A stretch of 29,349 nucleotides of DNA from Bacteroidota bacterium. GTDB taxonomy: Bacteria > Bacteroidota > Bacteroidia > B-17B0 > Aurantibacillaceae. Of the stretch, positions 12,644-19,713 are shown piece by piece. The notes under the pieces were generated by a model, which saw only the letters and a list, made by a program, of their open reading frames with translations, did no database searches and was not told where the DNA came from. The position numbers and the translations under genes were made by a program. The stretch spans positions 1 through 29,349 of the forward strand of contig JAEZDS010000115.1 in the NCBI GenBank assembly GCA_023433205.1. The letters are read 5' to 3'. Numbering within the stretch: position 1 is the stretch's first letter; every line of letters begins with the position of its first letter.

Positions 12644-15517
12644 ATGACCACCGACCAATTTGTTAGCCGCCACAATGGCCCCCGCGGGCAGGAGATCAGC
12701 ACAATGCTGAAAGCAGTGAATGCCGAAAGTATTGATGCTCTTATTGAACAAACTGTGCCGCCGGCAATACGACTGAAACAGCCATTGCGAATATCTAAGG
12801 CTATGAGTGAGTACCAGTACCTGCGCCACCTGAAGGCTCTGGGCAAAAAAAACAAGGTATTCCGCTCCTACATCGGTCTGGGTTATTACAACAATATATT
12901 ACCCTCTGTTATTCAGCGCAATGTGCTGGAGAATCCGGGCTGGTACACCGCCTACACGCCTTATCAGGCCGAGATAGCGCAGGGCCGGCTCGAGGCCATC
13001 CTGAATTTTCAGACCATGGTAATGGACCTTACCGCAATGCCTATTGCCAACGCTTCACTGCTTGATGAGGCCACCGCTGCTGCAGAGGCGCTGTTTATGT
13101 TCTACAGCAACCGCAGCAAAGAGAAATTAAAGAACGCGGCCAAGAAGTTTTTTGTAAGCGAGACCTGTTTTCCTCAAACCATTGATGTAATTCGCACCAG
13201 GGCCCTGCCTTATGGTATTGAGCTGGTGGTGGGAAACCCGCAAAAAACCAATCTGGACGGTAGTTTTTTCGGCGCATTAATTCAGTATCCTGACATAAAC
13301 GGAGAGGTGAACGATTACCGCGATTTTGTTGACACGGCGAAAAAGAACGAGATCCAGGTGGCTGTGGCAAGCGATCTGCTGGCCCTGGCTTTGCTGACAC
13401 CACCAGGTGAATGGGGTGCAGATTGCGTGATAGGCAACAGCCAGCGGTTTGGAGTACCTCTGGGTTATGGTGGTCCGCACGCGGCATTTTTTGCCTGTAA
13501 GGAAGATTATAAACGGCTTATACCCGGACGAATCATAGGTGTTTCTGTTGATTCGGCAGGCGACCGGGCTTTACGTATGGCCCTGCAAACCCGCGAGCAG
13601 CACATAAAACGCGACAAGGCTACCAGCAATATCTGCACGGCGCAGGCATTACTTGCCATTATGGCCGGTATGTACGCGGTGTATCATGGTCAGAAAGGCA
13701 TCCGCGCCATTGCCAAAGGAGTTCATGGTGCCACGGCCTTTGTAGCTGCTGAATTAAAGAAGCTGGGTTATGAGATCAAAACAAAACTCTATTTCGATAC
13801 CATCGTTATTAAGGCAGATCCAGCCCTGGTAAAACCAAAAGCTGAAGCACGCGAGATCAATTTCCGCTACACAAATAACGAGGTAGCCCTTTCACTTGAT
13901 CAAACCATTGAGGAAAATGACCTGCAGGATATCATTGCGGTATTTGCAGAAGCTGCAGGCAAAGAATATAAATTTTCAGGTTACAGTAAACAGAACATCA
14001 TTGAAGGAAGTTTTGCTGAACGCAGCTCAGAATTTCTCACACACCCTGTTTTTAATACTCATCACAGCGAAAGCGACATGATGCGTTATATCAAACGTCT
14101 CGAAAATAAAGATCTTTCGCTGGTGCATTCCATGATTTCCCTGGGATCATGTACCATGAAGTTGAACGCGGCTTCTGAACTGCTTCCACTTACCTGGCCG
14201 GAGTTTGCTTTTATCCATCCTTTTGTGCCGCGCGAGCAGGCCCAGGGCTACGAAGAGCTGATTGAAACGCTCAACAAAGATCTTTCTGAGATCACCGGTT
14301 TTGCACGCATGAGTTTTCAGCCAAATTCCGGTGCTCAGGGGGAGTATGCCGGACTTATGGTGATTCGCGCCTATCATATAGCAAATAACAACGGACATCG
14401 TAATATTGCTCTTATACCCTCGTCGGCACATGGCACCAATCCGGCAAGCGCGGCCATGGCAGGCATGAAGATAGTGGTAACAAAGTGCGACGAAAAAGGG
14501 AATATTGACATTGAAGATCTGCGTAAAAAAGCCGAAGAACATAAGAACGACCTCTCCTGCCTGATGGTTACTTATCCTTCAACCCATGGTGTGTACGAAG
14601 AAGGCATCCGCGATATCACCAAAATCATACACGATAACGGTGGTCTGGTTTATATGGATGGCGCCAACATGAACGCCCAGGTGGGACTCACCTCTCCCGG
14701 TAATATTGGCGCTGACGTATGTCACCTCAATCTTCACAAAACTTTTGCCATTCCACACGGAGGTGGCGGTCCCGGAATGGGCCCGATAGGCGTGGTGGAA
14801 AAACTGGTGCCTTTCCTGCCCTCACATCCTATTATTGGTTCAGGCAGCGACAAGGCAATCACTGCTGTTTCGGCGGCGCCGTATGGCAGCGCCCTCATTC
14901 TGCTTATTTCCTACGGGTACATAAAAATGCTTGGTGCCGAAGGGTTAAAACAGGCCACCGAAATGGCGATTCTTAATGCCAATTATATCAAGGAGAAGCT
15001 CAAGGGACATTACAAGATCCTCTATACAGGACGGAACGGTCGCTGCGCACATGAAATGATCCTCGATTGTAACAGCTTTAAGATGGCCAGTGGAGTAGAG
15101 GTGGCCGACATAGCCAAACGTTTGATGGATTACGGCTTCCACGCTCCCACAGTGGCTTTTCCTGTAGTAAACACGCTGATGGTGGAACCTACTGAATCCG
15201 AATCACTTGCCGAGCTTGACCGTTTTTGTGAGGCCATGATCGCTATCCGTGAGGAAATAAAGGAGATTGAAGAGGGTAAATTTGAAAAAGCTGACAATGT
15301 GCTGAAAAATGCGCCTCACACCTGCAAGGTGGCAGTGAGCGATGGCTGGAAAAAGCCTTATTCGCGGCAGAAGGCGGTTTACCCTCTTAACTGGGTGCGC
15401 GACAACAAGTTCTGGCCAAGTGTGGGCAGGGTTGACAATGCCTATGGTGACCGTAACCTGGTTTGTTCTTGTCCGGCAATTGAGAATTATATGGAGCCCG
15501 AACCTGCCGGCCAATAA
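12644..15517 (+). CDS. gcvP: Glycine dehydrogenase (decarboxylating), P-protein of the glycine cleavage system
   Basis: The pyridoxal-phosphate P-protein decarboxylates glycine and passes the aminomethyl group to lipoyl-GcvH. At 957 residues it is the full-length single-chain form, with both homologous halves. N-terminal landmarks are FVSRHNGP and YIGLGYYNN, then ENPGWYTAYTPYQAEI. The C-terminal half has GSCTMKLNAASELLPLTW, the NSGAQGEYAG segment and the PLP lysine, Lys699, in NLHKTFAIPHGGGGPG. No gcvT or gcvH is in the window, so the system is scattered, as is usual in this phylum. Intact, with a terminator 23 bases downstream. Confidence 0.97.
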   Translation: MTTDQFVSRHNGPRGQEISTMLKAVNAESIDALIEQTVPPAIRLKQPLRISKAMSEYQYLRHLKALGKKNKVFRSYIGLGYYNNILPSVIQRNVLENPGWYTAYTPYQAEIAQGRLEAILNFQTMVMDLTAMPIANASLLDEATAAAEALFMFYSNRSKEKLKNAAKKFFVSETCFPQTIDVIRTRALPYGIELVVGNPQKTNLDGSFFGALIQYPDINGEVNDYRDFVDTAKKNEIQVAVASDLLALALLTPPGEWGADCVIGNSQRFGVPLGYGGPHAAFFACKEDYKRLIPGRIIGVSVDSAGDRALRMALQTREQHIKRDKATSNICTAQALLAIMAGMYAVYHGQKGIRAIAKGVHGATAFVAAELKKLGYEIKTKLYFDTIVIKADPALVKPKAEAREINFRYTNNEVALSLDQTIEENDLQDIIAVFAEAAGKEYKFSGYSKQNIIEGSFAERSSEFLTHPVFNTHHSESDMMRYIKRLENKDLSLVHSMISLGSCTMKLNAASELLPLTWPEFAFIHPFVPREQAQGYEELIETLNKDLSEITGFARMSFQPNSGAQGEYAGLMVIRAYHIANNNGHRNIALIPSSAHGTNPASAAMAGMKIVVTKCDEKGNIDIEDLRKKAEEHKNDLSCLMVTYPSTHGVYEEGIRDITKIIHDNGGLVYMDGANMNAQVGLTSPGNIGADVCHLNLHKTFAIPHGGGGPGMGPIGVVEKLVPFLPSHPIIGSGSDKAITAVSAAPYGSALILLISYGYIKMLGAEGLKQATEMAILNANYIKEKLKGHYKILYTGRNGRCAHEMILDCNSFKMASGVEVADIAKRLMDYGFHAPTVAFPVVNTLMVEPTESESLAELDRFCEAMIAIREEIKEIEEGKFEKADNVLKNAPHTCKVAVSDGWKKPYSRQKAVYPLNWVRDNKFWPSVGRVDNAYGDRNLVCSCPAIENYMEPEPAGQ

Positions 15518-15539
15518 TTTAATTTTTTTAGCAGAAAAT

Positions 15540-15570
15540 GCCTGTTTTTTCGTTAAGAACGGGCGTTTTT
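15540..15570 (+). terminator. Rho-independent terminator after gcvP
   Basis: GCCTGTT (15540-15546) pairs with AACGGGC (15558-15564), with one G-U pair and an 11-base loop, followed by GTTTTT. It begins 23 bases after the gcvP stop. Confidence 0.6.
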
Positions 15571-15662
15571 GCGTTAAAAAGGCTAATTTCATGGGAAATT
15601 CCTTTCATTATGAGTAACTTCGTATATCAGGATTTTTGTTAAACCCTATCTCTGTCTCTATA

Positions 15663-16664
15663 ATGAAGAAATTTTTGTCCCTTACAGTACTCTTTTTATT
15701 TATTGTTCTCTCGTTCAGCAGCTGTTTTCTGGTAAACCGTTATGTGTATACCGATAAGGAGCTGGCCAAACATTATAGGGATCAACAATTGAAACCTGAT
15801 TTCCGCACTTCCAAATACCTCGACCGCAAGGTACATTACGCTGTAATGAGCAAAAACGACACACTTCCTTTACTGGTGATGGTGCATGGCGCTCCCGGGG
15901 CCTGGTACGGTTATATGAACCTGACCGACGACACCCTTCTCCAGAAGAATTTTAAGATAGTAGCTGTTGACCGTCTGGGATATGGTAAATCAGGGTACGG
16001 TAAAGAAGAGCTGTCGGTTGAAATGCAGGCAATGGCCATCCGCCACATTATTGAAAAGGAAAACACCACGAATAAAAAAGTTTACCTGCTTGGTCGTTCT
16101 TACGGATCGCCGATAGCCGCCTGGCTGGCAATTAATTATCCCGCCGAGATTGAAAAACTGGTGATGGTCTCTCCGGTGATCGATCCTGAAAAAGAAAAAT
16201 TCTACTGGTTCAGTAATCTTGGAAATTCTAAAATTGTGCAGTGGATGCTGCCTCATTTTCTGAACGTAGCAACCCGCGAGAAATTTTCTCACCAGGAAGA
16301 GATGGCACGAATGGTGCCTGAGTGGCAGAAGTTATGTACCCCTACCTACGTGCTGGTTGGCGAGCAGGATAACATAGCCGATACCGCTAACTTCACCTTT
16401 GCCCGTAATCATATTACCGAATGCCCCGCAGTATTTATGAAACTAAAGGAAACCGGACACCAGATCACGAATCAAAGACCTGAACTTATTAAGGATCTGT
16501 TGCTTGAGAGGCCGTATAACGACATGGCGGATATGATCTCAAAAGAGGACTATAAAGGCGAGATCTTTTGTCTTACAACATACAAGGAAAAGAAACAGAA
16601 AGCCCGCTTAAAAACAAGCAGATCGGCACGAGCGGAGAAGGGTCTGGAACCGGCAATACAGTAG
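15663..16664 (+). CDS. Lipoprotein alpha/beta-hydrolase
   Basis: A 333-residue alpha/beta-hydrolase fold protein anchored as a lipoprotein. The signal peptide MKKFLSLTVLFLFIVLSFSS ends before Cys21. The frame opens at 15636, but the ATG at 15663 gives the normal lipoprotein leader, so it is preferred. The oxyanion-hole motif is HGAPGAW (75-81). The nucleophile elbow GRSYGSP has Ser146, the acid is Asp236 in LVGEQDNIAD, and the base is His266 in ETGHQ, so the triad is complete. The C-terminal 30 residues are unusually basic (KEKKQKARLKTSRSARAEK). The substrate is unknown. It converges with the glycosyltransferase gene 10 bases downstream. Confidence 0.85.
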   Translation: MKKFLSLTVLFLFIVLSFSSCFLVNRYVYTDKELAKHYRDQQLKPDFRTSKYLDRKVHYAVMSKNDTLPLLVMVHGAPGAWYGYMNLTDDTLLQKNFKIVAVDRLGYGKSGYGKEELSVEMQAMAIRHIIEKENTTNKKVYLLGRSYGSPIAAWLAINYPAEIEKLVMVSPVIDPEKEKFYWFSNLGNSKIVQWMLPHFLNVATREKFSHQEEMARMVPEWQKLCTPTYVLVGEQDNIADTANFTFARNHITECPAVFMKLKETGHQITNQRPELIKDLLLERPYNDMADMISKEDYKGEIFCLTTYKEKKQKARLKTSRSARAEKGLEPAIQ

Positions 16665-16674
16665 TGCTGTTAAG

Positions 16675-17448
16675 TTAGAGGTTGTTTTTCCGGGAAATGG
16701 CCGCCCTGTATAAAACGCACAGCAAATTAACACCTTCGCGCAATAACACTGAAGTGCGCATGCGCGTGAAGGTGATGTTGTTTTGTAGTTCTACAGGTAC
16801 ACCCTTCACTGTTAATTTACCTGAACGCAGGGCCAGATAAATAAATTCAAAGTCAAAAAGGTAGCGGTTAATGCGCGTTCTCATAAAAGCGTCTTTGCCG
16901 GCCTTGTTAAAGGCTTTAAGTCCACACTGTGTATCGTGCATACTGATGCGCAAGCCGTGTTTCATGAACCATCTGAAATATTGTGAGAGGCGTCTTCGGA
17001 AAGCGCTCATATTATTGAGGTAGTAATTCTTGTCCCTGAAGCCCGCAGCAATATCGCAGTTACCTGATGAAATTACCTCCATCAGGTTCTCAATGCTTTG
17101 ATTGGTGAAGGGCATGTCAATGTCGGTGTATAGAATAAAACCTTCAGGAGCGGCCGCCACACCTTGCCGCAATGCATAGCCTTTGCCTTTGTTTTGATCA
17201 TAGTTCAGAAGCGTGAAAGGTAAAGGTTGAAGGGCGGCACGTGCATCCTCAGCTACCGCTTTGTTACTGCTGCCATCGTTAACAACAATAAAATGCAGAT
17301 CCCAGCGTGGCCTGGCAAACGCATAGAAATCTTTAACACGCTCATGCCAGCCCTGTGGAGGATTGTAACAAGGCAGCACAATATTTACCCTCGTCACCTG
17401 TTTTAGTGTGTGTTTTTCATCCGTACCTGCCACCCCTGGCTTAATCAT
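16675..17448 (-). CDS. Family 2 glycosyltransferase (polyprenyl-phosphate sugar synthase-like)
   Basis: A 257-residue GT-A fold glycosyltransferase of family GT2. The nucleotide-sugar site begins VNIVLPCYNPP (21-31). FIVVNDGSS follows (53-61), then NKGKGYALRQG, the metal-binding DxD of YTDIDMPF (Asp109, Asp111), and HDTQCGLKAF with the acceptor-side motif. The N-terminal extension of about 17 residues is poorly ordered in composition, and a GTG start at residue 18 is possible. It is 31 bases downstream of the polytopic protein and probably co-transcribed. The pattern resembles dolichyl-phosphate glucose synthases that charge a lipid carrier. Sugar and acceptor are unknown. Confidence 0.85.
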   Translation of the reverse strand: MIKPGVAGTDEKHTLKQVTRVNIVLPCYNPPQGWHERVKDFYAFARPRWDLHFIVVNDGSSNKAVAEDARAALQPLPFTLLNYDQNKGKGYALRQGVAAAPEGFILYTDIDMPFTNQSIENLMEVISSGNCDIAAGFRDKNYYLNNMSAFRRRLSQYFRWFMKHGLRISMHDTQCGLKAFNKAGKDAFMRTRINRYLFDFEFIYLALRSGKLTVKGVPVELQNNITFTRMRTSVLLREGVNLLCVLYRAAISRKNNL

Positions 17449-17479
17449 TACTACTAACTCTTTTACTGGTTAGGACAGT

Positions 17480-19045
17480 CTACTCGTCAATGTTCACCAG
17501 CACTGCTCCTCTGAATGCCTGATAGGTAAAATTGTTAGTTTTAGCCACCTGAAGTCTTTCATCAAAAAGCACTTGCTCATGCTGTCTTACAACATGTTTA
17601 TAGATACTGGTATCGCTAAAGTTATTCAGAACAACAAAATTAAAAACATGGCCTCCAAAGTGCCAGTTGTGGTTCGTCACATGAGGGTAGGCGGCAAGGT
17701 CATCAAAAACAGCGTGGACTTTAATGTTTTTTTTAGAGAACATGCTTATTTTTTTTGCCACCCAGTAATTCGCCACCCCCCTGTGAAATTCGTGTTTTTC
17801 AGCGAGTGAATCCAGCAGGCGAGACTCTGCCGGGTAATAGTTAAAGTATGCATTAAGGCCGGCCGGGCTAAAGTGTAAAAGCGCTGTCACAATAATTATA
17901 ACGCTTCCGGTTCCCAGCAGCCACCCGCCTGTACGCAACTGCTGATACCGGAGGCGCTGCGCGTATAAAAATACTGCAAGGTTCAATCCCGACACGTAAA
18001 AGGGGTAGATATTGTATCTGATGGTATCGGCACCGGTATAATTTCCGTTAAGTATCGGAGCTGTAAATGTGCAGATACTAAACACCACGCTGAAGAGACA
18101 GAAAAAGAAAACCGGCGAGCTCCGCTGTTTTCTCAACCGGATGATTATTAAGGTAACAGCGGCGAAGGAAATAATAAACATATATAGGGTCAGTGCTCTG
18201 AAGCCTGGTTCCTTAAGGTAGGCGAGCATTTGTTCGCTGAAAATATTCCAGCTTTCACCTGTGCGTGAATACTCAAGGAGTGCATGGGGCCTGTTGATAT
18301 GGAAAAAATCTCCCATCTCCAGTTTCCTGAACAGCAGGTAACCGGCTACAGTGCCAGCTGTTACTGTCGCTGCTAGTATAAGTGCCTGCTTTTTTTTCCC
18401 TGCCCAAAAAGGGAGGCAGAAAAGCAGTGGACCTGAAAAAAGTACTATAAATAGCCGGTCGGAGACTGCACCCAGGATACAGATGATGAAAAGCAGAAAC
18501 AGAAGCAACTGCTTGTTTTCCTGAAGGTACCTCATAGACAGGTACAGGCCTGTAGCGGCCATCACAAATGCGCCAGTATGAAAAGAGTTGCTGATCAGAA
18601 AAAAGACAAATCCGGTATCCTTGCTCATAAAAAAGAACTCCAGCAGTATAACACAGATTGCACCGGAAGGAAAGAGGAGGTAATGTAATGGCGCCTCTGG
18701 CGCTACCCGTCTGAATATGCCGTTAAAAAGCATGATGATGGCAAACACCTGAAGCAGTGAAAAAAGAAAGGTAGCCAATACAAAATGGTGGCACACCGCC
18801 ATCAGCAGGAAATACACCAGCATGTCGGGAAAAAAGTTGGGCGCACCGTTCAGGTGCCAGCCTTGCAGACTTCCGCCCTCTTCGAACACGTCCTGATAAA
18901 TGGATGGGAGATAGAGGGTGTCTGTTGAAAATATCAGGTTGATCTGTTCCCAGGGCACAAGCTGCGAATACATGCTAATAACAAGCAGCAGGGGAGCTAA
19001 TACAGCTGTGAAACGAATAAGACGTGGAGAAGCCTTTATTTTCAA
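17480..19045 (-). CDS. Polytopic membrane protein, possible GT-C type glycosyltransferase
   Basis: A 521-residue integral membrane protein with about ten to eleven hydrophobic segments between residues 10 and 390, then a soluble C-terminal domain of about 130 residues. The first large extracytoplasmic loop, after TM1, holds acidic residues (FSTDTLYLPSIYQDVFEEG), the place where GT-C enzymes carry their catalytic Asp/Glu. I recognise no named family. The neighbouring GT2 gene would supply a lipid-linked sugar, which is the usual partnership for a GT-C enzyme; this is inferred from layout and topology. The N-terminus begins MKIKASPRLIRF, a normal start. Confidence 0.6.
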   Translation of the reverse strand: MKIKASPRLIRFTAVLAPLLLVISMYSQLVPWEQINLIFSTDTLYLPSIYQDVFEEGGSLQGWHLNGAPNFFPDMLVYFLLMAVCHHFVLATFLFSLLQVFAIIMLFNGIFRRVAPEAPLHYLLFPSGAICVILLEFFFMSKDTGFVFFLISNSFHTGAFVMAATGLYLSMRYLQENKQLLLFLLFIICILGAVSDRLFIVLFSGPLLFCLPFWAGKKKQALILAATVTAGTVAGYLLFRKLEMGDFFHINRPHALLEYSRTGESWNIFSEQMLAYLKEPGFRALTLYMFIISFAAVTLIIIRLRKQRSSPVFFFCLFSVVFSICTFTAPILNGNYTGADTIRYNIYPFYVSGLNLAVFLYAQRLRYQQLRTGGWLLGTGSVIIIVTALLHFSPAGLNAYFNYYPAESRLLDSLAEKHEFHRGVANYWVAKKISMFSKKNIKVHAVFDDLAAYPHVTNHNWHFGGHVFNFVVLNNFSDTSIYKHVVRQHEQVLFDERLQVAKTNNFTYQAFRGAVLVNIDE

Positions 19046-19104
19046 GGAATTTGTTGTTGATGTTTTAATCTGCAGGCCGGTTTAATGATTCTATTGGTTT
19101 GTTT

Positions 19105-19112
19105 CAAATATA
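19105..19112 (-). promoter_or_regulatory. Candidate -7 box for the membrane protein/GT2 pair
   Basis: On the minus strand TATATTTG is an exact TAnnTTTG match, about 60 bases before the ATG at 19045. A TTG lies 15 bases further upstream, closer than the ideal 19-21. The 183-base gap to the SPOR gene shows nothing else. Confidence 0.35.
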
Positions 19113-19228
19113 TATTTTTTTATCTGTCAACAGTCAGAACCTGCTTACAAAGGAATGCTGCCGGTAGCAGAATGATCTCACAGAAATTGAAAAAAGAATG
19201 GGGTATGCTGCAAAATACAGCAGAGGAT

Positions 19229-19621
19229 TTAGCGGGGATTGATCTTATCCTTCACGATAAAAGCATTGGGAAATGACAGCTGGATCTTTTTGAGCCATTC
19301 AAAAGCTTCAAGTTTGGTTTTAAAATCCCCCACCAGCACTACCCAGTTGGGTTGCTGATAGTCTTCGTAAACCTTCAGTTCCGTAAATTCAGTTTCAAAC
19401 CTGGTACGCACTTCCCTGGCAGATTCTCTGCCAATTCCAAAATGGAGTTTTATCCGGTACCCGCTTTGTACACCATTGGTGAGCCGGTGATACTCTGATT
19501 TTTTTTCGAGTAACTGCTGAACTCTCAATTTGGTCTGAGCCTGATTCTGCGCAACCGCCGGAAATATTCCGGAGCCCATCACAAAAAATATCATGGCAGT
19601 TACCCGCGCTATTGTGAACAT
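19229..19621 (-). CDS. SPOR-domain exported protein
   Basis: A 130-residue exported protein. Residues 1-25 are a signal peptide (MFTIARVTAMIFFVMGSGIF to AVAQ). The SPOR domain follows from about residue 53 to the end: GYRIKLHFGIGRES, then VYEDYQQPNWVVLVGDF and AFEWLKKIQLSFPNAFIV. SPOR domains bind denuded glycan strands of peptidoglycan, often at division sites. A -7 box ends only 4 bases from the start at 19621; starting at Met10 (19594) would leave a normal leader but shorten the signal peptide's n-region. It is divergent from sucA. Confidence 0.87.
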   Translation of the reverse strand: MFTIARVTAMIFFVMGSGIFPAVAQNQAQTKLRVQQLLEKKSEYHRLTNGVQSGYRIKLHFGIGRESAREVRTRFETEFTELKVYEDYQQPNWVVLVGDFKTKLEAFEWLKKIQLSFPNAFIVKDKINPR

Positions 19622-19625
19622 ATGG

Positions 19626-19633
19626 CAAAAGTA
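19626..19633 (-). promoter_or_regulatory. Candidate -7 box for the SPOR gene
   Basis: On the minus strand TACTTTTG is an exact TAnnTTTG match ending 4 bases before the ATG at 19621. This suggests a leaderless message or a slightly later start. Confidence 0.4.
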
Positions 19634-19677
19634 GCCGATTTATAGCTTGTTAAGTGTGGGGTACTTTCAAATTTAGT

Positions 19678-19685
19678 TAAATTTG
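19678..19685 (+). promoter_or_regulatory. Candidate -7 box for sucAB
   Basis: TAAATTTG is an exact TAnnTTTG match, 28 bases before the sucA ATG. A TTG exists upstream at 19647 but 28 bases away, longer than the usual spacer. Confidence 0.5.
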
Positions 19686-19713
19686 TCCGCGATTGTAAGC
19701 ACAGAAACGAAAG

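Noticed and set aside
19085..19276. Plus-strand 63-codon frame overlapping the SPOR gene end
   Set aside because: It overlaps a well-supported gene on the other strand, has no promoter or family likeness, and its composition is not protein-like.
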